26,989 nucleotides of DNA from Gonapodya sp. JEL0774 (taxonomy: Eukaryota > Monoblepharomycota > Monoblepharidomycetes > Monoblepharidales > Gonapodyaceae), in contig JADIIX010000218.1 of the NCBI GenBank assembly GCA_027604505.1, forward strand, positions 1 through 26,989, written 5' to 3'. The notes below the pieces were generated by a model, which had not been told where the DNA came from, made no database searches, and saw only the letters and a list, made by a program, of their open reading frames with translations. Shown here one piece after another: positions 7,824-19,643 of the stretch (the stretch's first letter is position 1; each line of letters starts with the position of its first letter). Both the position numbers and the translations under genes were made by a program.

Positions 7824-8728
7824 ATGTAATCTGACCGCGTCTATCTCCGCAGAGATCATCGAGCCTGGGAACAAGAACAGACAAGCAAGCGGACGACGAC
7901 GATAAGAGTAAATGGTGGAACAAAAAGAAGTGGGAAATTTGTGCGTATCGCGGTGACATTTTATTTGGCGAAGAAGATAGACGAACAAGAACACCATGAA
8001 GGATGAGCCGGACTGAAATGCTCTGACAGGGCCTCCACAAGGAACTCTGGCACGAGTGGATACCACGCACGCGGAGAATTCGGAGCGACGGAAGTGAGTG
8101 AGAAACGCGGACAGGAAAACGACAGAGCAGGAAAAAGAGCGGAGGAATTTACACCAGAGATTCGAGGGAAAATAAGAGGTGGGTAGAACGCGGGGTGGGG
8201 AAAGGGGAAAAGGGGGCCAGTTGGGGAAAGGTGAATGGGCTCTTGGTTGGGAGGAGGCAAGGGGGCCAGCAGAGAGGATTGGTGGCTGAGAATTCTCGCT
8301 ATTGCGACTCGAGGAGGGAAGAGAGAAGCAGAAAAAAGAAGGGGGTTGGAGTTGGGGAGATGTTGTACACGGGTGTGTCCGAGTTCCAGGTGGAGGAGGG
8401 AAGGTGCAGAGGAGAAGAGCGGGAGTCCTTATTGAAATTCTTAACAGGAAAGAGAGAAGAAGAAAAGAAAGACGGGGAGCCGGAATTCGTGAGACGACAA
8501 GTTGGAGTGAGTGGGTGACGGAAGTTGCCGGTGGGACTGGGAGAATTGGCGGAAGATCAAGAGCGGGACAACAGGGAATGCGCACAGACACGCTGCAGCA
8601 GAGCAGACAGGCGCAGTGACTGCGCACGCTCACTCATCTGCCGGTGTCTCCGCCACCACGCAACACCGACTCTCACACACAACACTCCCACACCCAGGAG
8701 CGCGCCAGTGCACTCCACCCCCCTTGCA
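7824..8728. other. Purine-rich leader/promoter of the Spt23/Mga2-like gene
   Basis: From about 7860 to 8520 the plus strand is strongly G+A biased, with long purine runs around 8280-8350 and 8390-8480. This bias keeps a pyrimidine-rich frame open on the minus strand (8633-7677, 318 codons), which I regard as spurious. I see no supported gene. The segment probably holds promoter and 5' UTR of the next gene. An upstream in-frame ORF extends to 8525, but the first good ATG is 8729. Confidence 0.55.
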
Positions 8729-11700
8729 ATGCTCGCACTCGCCCATTCAATCCCGCTCTCTCACTCGATCAAAAGAAACCCCTCTGTCGACAACCCGCAC
8801 TCTCCCTCCCCGTACCCCTCCCCGTACTCCTCGGACGCCTCTGACCCCGCAGACTCATCCGACCCCCCCACACCCGCGCTCCCGCTCTCCCCATCCTCTC
8901 CAAACATCTCCCATCTCTCCTTTTCCCAGTCCGCGTTCCCAATGTCTCACGCCCTCTTCTCCCACGACCACCTCTTCCCCCTCTCCGACTCGGTCTCCTC
9001 CTCCTCCCTCCCTTCCGCCTCCGCAATCATCCCTCCGTCAATCCTACCAAACCACCCAGACCTCCTCCTCAACCACGACCACCTCAGCCCCCACATCGAC
9101 ACGCTCGACTCGATCGACCCCTCGGAGCTGCTCAACCGCCTCGACATGACAATGGATCTTAACCTGTCCTCATCCACCATTAACGACCACATCGGACACA
9201 ACACCCATCGCATGCACGCCTCCGTGTACCACGACTCGGTCATGCACGACGCGCAGGCTAGTGACGACTTAGTCGAGGTTCATCGGGACGCGGACGCAGA
9301 ACAGGATACAGACGCGGACGCCGATGTGGATTTGGATCTTAATATGGATACAAGGATAGACGCGGATCCGTACGGAGACGGAGACGCGTACGGAGTTGGA
9401 GATGCAGTAGCCCAATCATCCTCCGACTCCTACTCAGCCATTGCACGGTCCTACCACGCGTTCTTGGCAACCGCTGCGGGTCCTCGAATCGGGTCCGCCA
9501 CCAGTGGTCGTGATCGCACTGGTTCCTCCGCCGCCCCAGGTCGTGACGCTCTCACCACCCACCAACACTCGGCTCGCCAAGGTTCCTCTCACCAGGCAGC
9601 CCACCGCACCGCTCTGCAGGGCATGAACCCCGCACCCACAGCACCTGCAGCATCCGGAATCGCATTGGCCCCTGCGAACCAGCCAACCCGTCGCACCGGT
9701 GCCGGCGCCGGCACCTTACCAATCTCAAGCAGTGTCGCTCCATCCTTCACTACCCCCCCGCCAGCGGCCCGCTCCCGTCCTGCACCACCCCCCACCCCCT
9801 CCACCCCCAGCAGCACCCCCTCGTCCCCCCTCACTCCCCCTCCTGCGCTCACCGAACCCTGCACGCCGGCCCTCCGCACGACCCACCTCGCCCTCCTCAA
9901 ACGCCACCTCGACGCCACCCACCTCAACCTCGGCGTCTCTGGGTCCACTGCCCCACCGCTCCCGTACACCCTCCGCATCCTCGGCGTCCCCCTCCTCGGC
10001 GCCCGCAGCCGCGTCGAAACCCAAACCCGCATATGCATCCAATTGTGCCCCGCCCCCGCCACGCCTTTCTCCGACGCAGACGCAGCCTCAACCGACACCA
10101 AACCTCCGCCGCACATCACCCGGCCCCCGTTTTCCCATCTCAGACTTCCACTGCACACCCTCGCGTCCCGGGAACGGGTGAGGAGGTCGCGGGCCGATAA
10201 GGAGGCCGGGAACACGCCGGGAAGGGGGGAAACTGCGGGTATAGAGGCGGTGGTTGTGTGTGCCACGGGGGGTGGCGCGGGTTGGGTCGGGAGGGAAGTG
10301 GAGTGTTGTGGGGGGTGTGTGGGGAGGGAGGTGGGTTGTGGTGCGGGGGTCGGGGGTTGGGGAAGGGGGGGGGCAGGGGGTGCGCGGGGTGGTTGGGCCG
10401 TGTGCTTGTGCAGGGTTGTGTGACATAGCGCCACCTGGCAAGATGGAATTGGTTCATTTCATTGTGTTGGTTTGGGGAATCCCCGCTCGATTCCTACTCC
10501 ATATCACCGTACCCAACGCTCTCGCTCTCCCTATGGTCCCTCCTCCAACCTTACTCACCTCCCTTGCCTTTCCCCCCTCCCTCAGCTCAAGCGCATCCGC
10601 CCCCGGCCCTCGGATCCCTCCCCCTCTCCCTCACACAACCTTCCCCGCGACGACGACCCTATCCTCACCCAACCCACACGTCGCATCCTCCTCTTCAACG
10701 CAAACGAGTACGTGGACTTTTCCGGTGGAGGGGCCATATTGCCCACCAGGGTCACGTGTTATTGCAGGCATTGGGATGAGAAGGTCGGGTTCTGGTGAGT
10801 GTGGGAGGGGCGGGTGTGTGTGTGTGGGGGGGGGGGCGGCATTGGCCCAGGTTGGGGGTTGTGAGGGGTTGTTGATTGAGCGCGGGTTCAACGATGTGGA
10901 AAGATGTGGATTCGAGGAAGCGGGCATGTGACAGTATTTGACCTTTGCATTTCCCCCCTTTCTTTCTTCGTTCCTTTTCGGCGTGTGCATGCATCGGCAT
11001 CTTGTGGCCGTCCAGCATCTACTTCATCCTCCGCGACCACACTGGCACGCCCATCGCCACGGGTCTCAGCCCGCCCATCCTCGTTACAGACGACCACAAG
11101 AGTCAAGTCAAGAGCCAGAGCCAGGGCATGGTGGTCGGCAAAATTGTCGGCGGGGTGGGCAACAGTACCGGCACCGGAACAGGATCAGGAACCGGCGCGT
11201 TTCAGCAGGTGCCCCTCCCCGTGCTCGTCCAGGTGCAGCAAGTGCCTATCCAACAGATGCGCAAACGGCAGCGCCTGCTCGATGAGGAGGAAGAGTACTC
11301 GGCTGGGTGGGACAAGGTTGGGGCCAGGCCGGTCGCCAAGCCAAGAAAAAGAAACACTGGGAATGGGAAGGGGGACGGAAATGCCGGGGCTGGGGCAGGA
11401 TCACCACCCACATCGGCAGGGTTCGCGAACGGAGGGGTGAAGTTGTCGTCATCGGTGGTCCAGCGGCACACGTCGGTGAAGAGGGAGTCGCCGCCTCCAG
11501 CATCGCAGCCTGCGCCCGAGGATGCGCCGAGTCCGGCGATGTCGGTCTCGTCGGCGCATTTGCCCGGGAGTTATCCGGCGTCACCGCCTCCTCAGTCACA
11601 AGCAGTCGCCCCGTTAAGCAGTGGGATCACTCGAACCGACAGGGATCAGGACCGGGAGCGTGACCGCCGCACCCCGCCGAGGAGGACCACGGGCACACCT

Positions 11701-14666
11701 GTTCCTGGACCTCCGGCGTCTTCGGCGCACCCTCCTCCCCCAGTAGTTGAAGCCGACGGTGCCATGTACATTGGATACGGGTACGACGAGGACAGGGTGG
11801 CCAGTGCCGGGTTCAACGCCGTCTTGTCACGGGCGGGGTCTGGTGGATACCCACACGGTGCCATCTCCAGCGCCATGGACATCTCCATGCCCATGACCAT
11901 GTCGCCGGCGCCAGAGACGGGTGGTGGCGGTGAGGTGGATCTGGACGCCGAACCGCTCGCGGTGATAAGTAGAGTTGTGCCAGGTGAAGGACCGGTCGGG
12001 GGCGGGGTGGATGTGACGGTGTTGGGGAGGGGGTTTAGAGGTGGGTGTTTTGTGTGTGTCTTCGTGTGGGTTTGATGTGGTCTCACTGATGAATGCATTT
12101 TGTCGATTTTCTGGTGTTCGTTTGCACCCCACCCCCCGACTCATGTTTCGAACAAATAGAGGGTCTTACTGTCCTCTTTGGCGACGTGCCGGCCCCTTCT
12201 GTTCAGTTTTGGAACTCCAACACCTTGGTGGTCATTCTTCCGCCGGCGAGGTTGCCTGGGCCTGTCGTTGTGGGATTCAAGGAGATTCCAGCACCAGTGG
12301 ATTCGCATCTGGGAGGGGATGGGATGCCGTTGTTTGTGTACAAGGATGGTGAGTTGAGAAAAAGAAGGTTTTGCGGGGATGTTGCAGAACACACTGTTGG
12401 GTTTGTGTCGAGTCCAAACTGACTCGCCGCCATCTGCCAGATTCCGACCGCGCTCTTCTCGAGCTGGCCCTCCAAGTTGTGGGTGTCCGCCTCTCTGGCA
12501 CGATAGAAGACGCCCGCAACGTAGCCCTTCGCATCATCGCCGAGCAAACCGCTGGGTTGGAAATTGGGAACGGGGCGGGGGCAAATCCTGTGGGAACGCT
12601 CCCAGCGGGTTTGGCGGCCGCGCTTGCGCTAGCTGCGCCGATGCCAAAGAGGGAACTCGAGATGGCCGTGGCGGCTGCGGTGATGGGGGCGACCAATGAG
12701 ATGTTGCTGGCCAAGAACTCGAGGGGGATGACCATGGCGCATTTGGCTATGGCGTGTGATATGCCGGCCTTATTGGGGGCGCTGAACATGGCTGGAGGTG
12801 TGGAGGTTGTGGAGGCGAAGTGTTTGTCGGGGTGGGGGTGGACGCCTTTACAGATGGGCATCTGGTTAGGGAGAGTCGAGTGTGTGGAAGTGCTTCTCAG
12901 GGCAGGGTGTGATTGGGAGGCGACGGATGATGCAGGCAGGAGATGGCAGGAGATTGTTGCAATGGCGGGCGAGGTACCAGGTGTGAGGAGGGTGCTGGAA
13001 CGTTGGGAAGCGGAACAGAACATTACGTGGGACGAAGACGACGAAGTGGTGGAAGATGATGACGACGACCAATGGGTGACCGACGATGAGGACGAGCGAA
13101 CTCAGTACTCAGAGGAGGATGCCACCGTCGGTGTTGATGGCGCCGAAGTGGGACCCTGGTTTGTCGACGAAGCTGTGTCGGAACGCACGGCAGGCGACTG
13201 CGGTGAGGTGCCAGGAGCGCCTGCGCTCCATGAGGAGGCCGCATCGTTTGCTGTTCCCGAGAGGAGAATCTCGGGAGCGTCCGTCGCCTCTTCAACAGGC
13301 TTCGACTTTGATCGCCCCAGGAGCAGGTCAACTACACGTCTGGTGCGCACCCCATCTATGACGTCTTTCCGCGGGGTTCCAAGGAGAGAGCGATCTGCTA
13401 ACGCGCGCATAGATGATCGAAGGCGCAGTTCGTCGCGTGGGGCGGGATCCCAACATCAAACGAGCTCGTCGACTCCACGCAGTGTTAACCAGCGCAGCAG
13501 CTCCTTTGGGTGCCTTCCGGGGATCTCCATCACGCCTCTTGTTCCACTCGATGAGCGACACGGAGATGGCGTACGGCAGCGTCAGCATAAACCCCACAAA
13601 CGGCAGCATTCTACCGCGTCCGCTGCCAGTGTGCTGGATTATCCACCCAACGCTTTTCCAACCAGTATTACTGCTCCGGCAGAACCTCCGCAGCTCCAGC
13701 GTGGGCTCCTTGACAAACTGCCGTGGTCTCAAGGAGGACCTCAGTTCCAGATTCCCAGCCTCCCGACTTTTCACAATTTACCTACTTTCGAGAATCCATT
13801 TACTCCTGCGCGGTGGCAGGAGGCGTGGGGTAACCTGCCACAGATGCCTCAAATGCCTGGATTCCCCCATGTCGAACTGCCGAACATGCCACCTTGGGCG
13901 GGTCTGACCAACATCCCGCAGTTCGCTGGATTTCCTTACTTTTTGCACTTTCCGAATCCTCCAGTGTGGGCTAGATTCCCTTTCCAAACCACGGAGGATC
14001 AACGCGACACCATCCCAGGGGCATCTCATGCGTTCCCTGCCCAGGAGCAGAATAGTCACCCCGTCGTCGGTGCAGAAGGATGGTTTAGACGCGACAGCAT
14101 TTTCGGAATTGTTCCTGAACATTTCAAGTGGAGGGCAAAGTCCAGTGAAGGCCCCAGTGCTGATGGTCCGGTGACTGACTTCATCGGCCCTCGCAATGTC
14201 AATACCGGGGGAGGCTCTTCGGCGGATACTGCTGGTGCCACGGATACCGTGCTTGTTGAGGCTGCTCCGCAGAGAGAGAGTGTACTGTTTTCATTCTGGC
14301 TGCCGGTTCTGGCAAGTGAGTACACGCAAGCAAAGCTTCAGTGGGATTCACACTGATTACCCCTTTGGGATCAACACAGTCATGATGATGTTTGCAATGT
14401 CGAGATTCATTGTAGATAATCACCAAGTTATTCGGACGCTTTCAGAGTAAGTGGCTACTCGTCGCTCCCGTTCTTTTCGCAGTACCCTGATGATTGATTG
14501 CGCGTTGTTTTCCTGAAGATTTGTCACATTTGCAGTTTTGGGTGGGCGAGCTCCCACTGGTTATGCACATGGCGGGGGTGGAGGTGGAGGTTGGGGAGCA
14601 GCGGGATACACCGGCTTTGGGAACAACGACGGACCGCCTTTCTTTGAAGTTGTAGCGGCAGCATAA
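8729..14666 (+). CDS. Spt23/Mga2-type ER-anchored transcription factor (IPT, ankyrin, TM)
   Basis: Yeast homologues sense membrane lipid packing and, after proteasomal release from the ER membrane, activate fatty-acid desaturase and hypoxia genes. Exons: 8729-10330, 10586-10794, 11016-12040, 12160-12348, 12441-14315, 14380-14446 and 14519-14666, giving 1704 aa. Residues 1-410 are disordered, Ser/Pro-rich, with an Asp-rich stretch near 190-225. Residues ~411-635 match the conserved Spt23/Mga2 core: YTLRILGVPLLGARSRVETQ, then CCGGCVGRE, YVDFSGGGAILPTRVTCYCR, and IATGLSPPILVTDDHKS. An IPT/TIG domain spans ~920-1010 (VVPGEGPVGGGVDVTVLGRG). Two or three ankyrin-like repeats lie at ~1090-1180 and an acidic patch at ~1200-1230. 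A Pro/Phe/Met-rich stretch follows. A single hydrophobic segment near 1622-1645 (FWLPVLAIMMMFAM) precedes a Gly-rich tail. The start at 8729 is a choice; the frame is open back to 8525. Codons in exon 1 are strongly GC-rich. Confidence 0.88.
10258..10400 (+). repeat. Very G-rich tract with repeated GGG runs across exon 1/intron 1
   Basis: The plus strand carries many runs of three or more G separated by one to a few bases, for example around 10265-10295 and 10300-10335, continuing into the intron that starts at 10331. It meets the pattern for G-quadruplex formation in DNA and in the pre-mRNA, directly over the exon 1 donor site. The coding part still gives the conserved CCGGCVGRE motif. Confidence 0.6.
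10813..10836 (+). repeat. (GT)n followed by an 11-G homopolymer inside an intron
   Basis: A short GTGTGTGTGTGT tract is followed by eleven consecutive G at 10826-10836, within the 221-bp intron 10795-11015 of the Spt23/Mga2-like gene. The number of bases in the run is a likely sequencing-error site but does not affect coding. Confidence 0.85.
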
Positions 14667-14707
14667 TGTTGCAAAAGCTATCCTTTGCGCGTCTTATACA
14701 TCTAGGA

Positions 14708-14713
14708 AATAAA
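14708..14713 (+). terminator. Poly(A) signal AATAAA for the Spt23/Mga2-like gene
   Basis: AATAAA occurs 42 bases after the TAA at 14664-14666. The next gene starts at 14874. Confidence 0.6.
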
Positions 14714-14873
14714 TTGAATCTTCGATAATTGCGGACATCGCCAGTTCGTGTTTCTGACATTTGTATCTTGACAAGCGTGTGAACGATCCTCCCCGTACGC
14801 TTGGGTGTGGGGATGATGATCAGGGTTCGCACCGCGAGTCCTTCATTTACCCTTCCAACCAACCACCATCATC

Positions 14874-17595
14874 ATGAAAAAGTCTGGCAACAGTGCAAAC
14901 GGTGGAAAAGGCGGAAAGGGTGGGAAGTCAGTAAAATCATCAGTTGTCGCAGACGATGAACCTCCCGGTACGTATGAAACACGTTGTTGGCAAGGTGGAC
15001 TTTCAATGCAAATGCTTCCTGAGCTGTGTTTTCTGTGAAATATCAACGGAAATGTTCACGCAAGGACAATGTACGACTCAAGCCTTCCTAAATCTGTCGC
15101 GTGTGCTCTACAGGTTTGCTGGACGATGAAGACGATGACTTTACGGGAGCAGGGAACTGGAATGACTCTGACACTATGCCGGAGCTTTTGGAGAACAGTG
15201 ATTCGGACGATGGCCCTCGTGGTGCTTCACACAACACAAAATCTACCAACAAACCGGGCTCGGCAGCAATGAAACCGAGTAATCCCTCCACCTCACAACA
15301 ACCCCGGGCTGGCGGTACCACAATTGGAACCGCAGCCTCCTCCTCAACGTCAAAACCTCCAACGTCCAATCCCGCCTCGAAATCCAGTGCATCTGCTGCC
15401 AAACCTGGGATCACAAGCACTGCAAAACCCCCAATTTCGAAGACTGTGCCAAAATCGACTCCCAAGCCAGCACCGAAGCCTTCGCCGCCCGATGATGATG
15501 ATGACGATATTCCGGGACTGGTCTCCTCTGGTGAAGAGAGTGACGATTTTATCCCCCAGCCACCAAAGGGCAGAGCTGCCCCTTCGTCAAAACCTTCCAC
15601 CCCAAAACAAACAGGGAAGCCTGCAACCAGCCAGAATCCGAAACCCAGTGGTCGTGCTCCCGCTGCCAGCTCTACCTCTGATAAGCGCCCCGCGTCACCA
15701 GAATCGTCTTTGTCAACGGATGACGAAATGCCGCTACTCGTCCCCGCTCGTAATGGCAAAACAGCGCCTTTCCCGGTGCTTTCTGGAAACGGAAGTATTT
15801 CGGAAGGAAACTTTTCTATTCAGTCGTCCAGTACCATACCTTGCATCGGGTGCGGAAAGCTTGGGCATTGGATCCAGAAATGGTAACGTTTACGCAACCC
15901 ACTTTCTAGTCATTTTGAGGTAACACCCTCTCCACCAGTCCTAGCACGAAGAATTTTATGAATCGTGTTGACCAAGCTTCACTTGGTCACCCCACTCCTT
16001 GCTTTTGCGACTCTTGCCTTCTCCCTTCCTTGGATGGGCCGATGCCCCCCGAATATCGCGCAGTTGGTCTCATGAGATATGCGCCACAGCTCAAAGCTAT
16101 TGCTGCAGATCGTGTGCGACCGCCCTCGAATGAAGCACTCGTATTTTCGGGCACCTCGACGGGAGCTGCTTACAAACTTTCGTCCCCTTCAACTTCCATC
16201 GACCCCGACGGCACCACATTTTCGCCCGATGCCCGTACTGCTCGGCAACTTGCTTTGCACGTTACTGACATGGCACTGGATGCATTGGATCGTGGCGGGG
16301 ACCTGGAGAAGACATTGAGGACCTTTCGGGAACAGGAGGTTGAGCGTGAAAGGACTGTTCAGGCGATGTTAGATGCTAGGAAGAAGGAGTCCCGAATATC
16401 AAGCATACCGAAGATATCAGTTGAAAGAAAGATTGTGAGACAGGAGGTCTTGCTTGGTCGAAAGCCGGTGCGCTTAACATCAGTGTCAACAACAAAGACC
16501 ATGCCAGCCCAGGTTGCTCAGGACGGACCTGGGTCACCAATTCCCGCTACTCGCCCAAATCAAGCATCAGGGGCCACAAAAACCGTCTCAAAAGAGGATC
16601 TGGAGGCTGCTGAGCGGTACAAGAATGAGGGAAACGAGGCACTCAAGAGGGATCGATTCGCCGAGGCGATCGAGCTTTACACGTTGGCTATTCAATTAGA
16701 TCCCACAAATAGCGTATATTGGAGTAATCGGGCATGGGCCAATCTCAAGTTTGAGAACAGAGGGAGCGCCGTTGCTGGTGAGGAAGAAACACTTCGAAAA
16801 ATTTTATTTTGCTGACAATTGGTGGTCAAAGATGCGGAAAAAGCGACTGTTCTGGATCCAAAGTACCCAAAGGGTTGGTTTCGGCAAGGGAGTGCTTATA
16901 GGGCACTTGGCAAGTGGAAGGAAGCACACCATGCGTAAGAAAAATTCGCGACGATGAGAAGAGTTTGGCCACATAACTCATTTCAGTTTGCTATATCAGC
17001 TTTCAGACGGCTAGTAACCTGGATCCAACAGATAATGGAGTGTTCGTTCTCATGAAAGGTGAAGATACGTGGGTCTCGTGTTCTTAACCATGCAGGGCAC
17101 TAATTCGTGCTTTCCACAGAAATGGAGAAGAACATGGCAACGCAAAATTTTGGGAACGCCATCAAAGTTGACGACTTCAACGGCTCTCCTGGTCGCTCTC
17201 TCGTCGCGCCGACACAGATCAAGCTTCGTTCTCATATCCTACTGGCCAAGCGCAAAGTTCCCCTCGATGCAGCCCAGTGGGCGGATACATACTCATTATC
17301 CTTGTTGGCAGCGAGACAAGCGGCAGCGGCGGTGAACGATTCTCCGAGTGACTACGTGTGGAGTTTTGACGTCATCGACGGTGAGATGGAATAATTTGGT
17401 CTCCAAATTCGCTTCCTTGGTCGCCAGTCAAGAGCTATCTGTGTTCTGCATTTAGGTGTGTATTTGAAGAAGGTTGCCCAGTGGTTCAGTTGGAGGACCC
17501 TCAAGGTGTTCAAGGAGTTGGGAAGTGACACATTGAAAGATATGTTCACGAACCTGAAGGCTTATGAGATAATGAAGGAGCAGGAAGACTTGTAA
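14874..17595 (+). CDS. CCHC zinc-knuckle plus TPR protein of unknown function
   Basis: Exons: 14874-14967, 15114-15882, 15939-16777, 16832-16934, 17000-17058, 17120-17380 and 17456-17595, giving 754 aa. The N-terminal ~270 residues look disordered: a Lys/Gly start (GGKGGKGGKSVK), acidic patches, and long Pro/Ser/Lys repeats. A CCHC knuckle follows: C275-IG-C278-GKLG-H283-WIQK-C288. Its last cysteine codon is split by intron 2 (TG|T), which supports the splice model. Next comes a CFCDSC motif. Residues ~505-620 form about three TPR motifs (AAERYKNEGNEALKRDRFAE; LDPTNSVYWSNRAWANLKF; LDPKYPKGWFRQGSAYRALG; LDP). These resemble the TPRs of Hsp70/Hsp90 co-chaperones such as Sti1 or Sgt. The C-terminal ~130 residues match nothing I know. 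A co-chaperone or RNA-linked adaptor is possible; I do not assign a function. Confidence 0.8.
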
Positions 17596-17697
17596 GAGTT
17601 TCTCATTCCTGGTGCCGAAACTTGGCCGTAGCTGTCTCCTGAACGCGGACAAACAACAAGTTACCGCTTCCTCTTCGCAAACGATCGACGCCATCCC

Positions 17698-19643
17698 ATG
17701 CTTCTCGACCCTCACATCAACCTCATCAACGTATTCGATTCAACTCAGCAACCGTATCTCCATCGTACGGTCTCCGACCCCGACGAAGCTCAGATCCCCC
17801 GCCTTTTTTATCAGACCGCTGTCCCTCGGTCAGGTCTGGCGATCGTGGATCGCCACGAAGATTTCTCGAGGAATTTCTCCACGTTTTCGGAACGTCTTCT
17901 GGAAAAATTGGACTGGCGGAATGTGTTCGCGGCGGGGGGAAGTGTGGCCACGTGCCTCATGCCCCAGCCGCTGAACGTGAACCTGTACGACTATTATCGG
18001 ACAAACCCTGTGTACAAGGATTCCGACGTGGATCTGTTCTTGTACGACCTGACGCCGGCCGAGGCGACGGCAAAGGTGAAGGAGATCGCGAAGGTGATAC
18101 TCGGGTACGCTGACTCTAAGGTGTGTTGTCTTGCGTGCAGTGTCTCGGCCCGGTCTCAGCGACAAAACATTACACCCACACGATATTACTTTTACCACTT
18201 GCCATATAGAAACGAGAAACGGGAGACGAACGGTCTTTCGTTGTGCGGACCCAGCACGCCATCACCTTCGTCTGCCCGTACCCCTTCCGGAGGATCCAAA
18301 TCGTCTTGCGGATATACAAGTCGCCTGCAGAAGTGTTGATGGGGTTCGATATAGATAGTTGTTGTGCCGTATGTGGTCAGCAGATGTTGGATGAGGAGTG
18401 TGCGAGATCCTCACTGCTTCTGACGTTCAATTTTGCAATTTGTTTGTTCGATCACAAGGGGTACGATGGAAACTCGGTTTGGATCTTGCCTCGATGTGCT
18501 AGAGCGTTGACGATGGGCTATAATCTGGTGGACCTGACGAGACGAAGTCCATCCTACGAGTGCGTGTCCGTCAGCGGAAATCGATGTGTCCTGATTCTGA
18601 TTCCCCCTCGCACCGCATGTAAACATGTTGCGCCTTGGGAACCCTACCAGGTACCGTCTCTACAAGTACTCTCGGCGCGGCTTCTCCGTCGCGATTCCAG
18701 GCTTCCAGCGTGACCGAGTCGCCGAAGGAGTGTTGGACCCCAAAGCGCGGAAGATCCACTGGGACGGCAAGGCGCAGCTCATGGTGGACTCGCACAAGGG
18801 GCTGGCGCTGTTGCTAAGGCTGGATTTGTACACAGAGGAAGTGGGTCACGTTTTCTTTTTTCGAAGAGGTGCGTCGGTTGGGGTGGCATCGGAGAATGAA
18901 TGTGTGTTTGTTGTCCTCTTTCGGGTAGTACAACGACGGGCTGGCGAAACGGCCAGTGGATCCTGAGAAGCTCATATATGCGAGGGACAATACCAAGGGG
19001 CAGTGAGTAGTTTGATCTCGCGTGATTTGATGGAGACGTTTCTTGCTGATGAAGACTTTGCGGTCGTCTTTTGTGTACGCATCAAAGAACACCCCCCGCG
19101 CCGATCGAAGCCGTGAGTGACTACGACAATGTGAAGTTGCCTCAGGGTGAGAAATGGACGGTATGTTGATTGACAACTCAGTCTAATTTTGTGAATGGTC
19201 CATTGAACTGAATGGAGCTGTTTTTTGTTGACATCGCATCACTTTTTGTCTTTGCCTTCGTCGCCCCAGATGCGTCGCCTCCGCCGGTTCGTGAGAAACA
19301 TTGTGGACAATGCTGACTCGCCGTTCCGGAAATCGAGGCAGGGGATTCCGAAAGATGAAGAAGTGGTGCCGTTGTTGTCGGGTAGTGCGGACCATGTGCT
19401 GGGAGGGACCATTCGAAACATTGGACCCAAGGGGCAGTATGTCAAGATCGTACCACCGGCCGAGATGTGGTTGACTGAGAATCCAGGTACATACGAGTCT
19501 CTTATGAGCTGTGGTGCTATGTGCGTATTCTCACAGAGTTTTGCCGTGCCTGTTTGCCCCCAGGCGTGCAACTGACCGGGTCATTTAATCCTATTTCTGA
19601 GCCTGCGGAAAAGTGGTTTGAGACCGCATACCGAGCAAAGTAA
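17698..19643 (+). CDS. Conserved protein with nucleotidyltransferase-like GG...DxD signature
   Basis: Exons: 17698-18120, 18210-18368, 18459-18559, 18651-18840, 18929-19002, 19088-19160, 19270-19486 and 19564-19643, giving 438 aa; all eight join in frame. Near residue 80 is AAGGSVATCL, and near 107-116 is KDSDVDLFLYD, an arrangement like the GG/GS and DxD metal-binding motifs of the pol-beta nucleotidyltransferase fold, though the spacing (about 28) is longer than typical. Other notable stretches are TQHAITFVCPYPFRRIQIVL, GFDIDSCCAGYDG (rebuilt across intron 2), LVDLTRRSPSYEYRLYKYSR and RNIVDNADSPF. These look like a conserved fungal module, but I cannot name it with confidence. The start is uncertain: the frame is open upstream to about 17632 (RFLFANDRRHP), with no ATG, so a 5' exon or non-ATG start is possible. 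The gap to the previous stop is only 102 bp. Confidence 0.72.

Noticed and set aside
7677-8633. 318-codon minus-strand ORF antisense to the leader of the Spt23/Mga2-like gene
   Set aside because: It is explained by the strong purine bias of the plus strand. The peptide is a run of Ser/Pro/Leu/Phe/Cys without domain features, and its 3' part is a dispersed repeat.
9589-10434. 281-codon minus-strand ORF over exon 1 of the Spt23/Mga2-like gene
   Set aside because: It is the shadow of a GC-rich exon. The plus frame has clear family motifs here (LRILGVP, SRVETQ), the minus frame has none.
12277-13023. 248-codon minus-strand ORF
   Set aside because: It lies antisense to the ankyrin-coding exon, is low-complexity Ser/Ala/Thr, and crosses a supported splice acceptor on the other strand.
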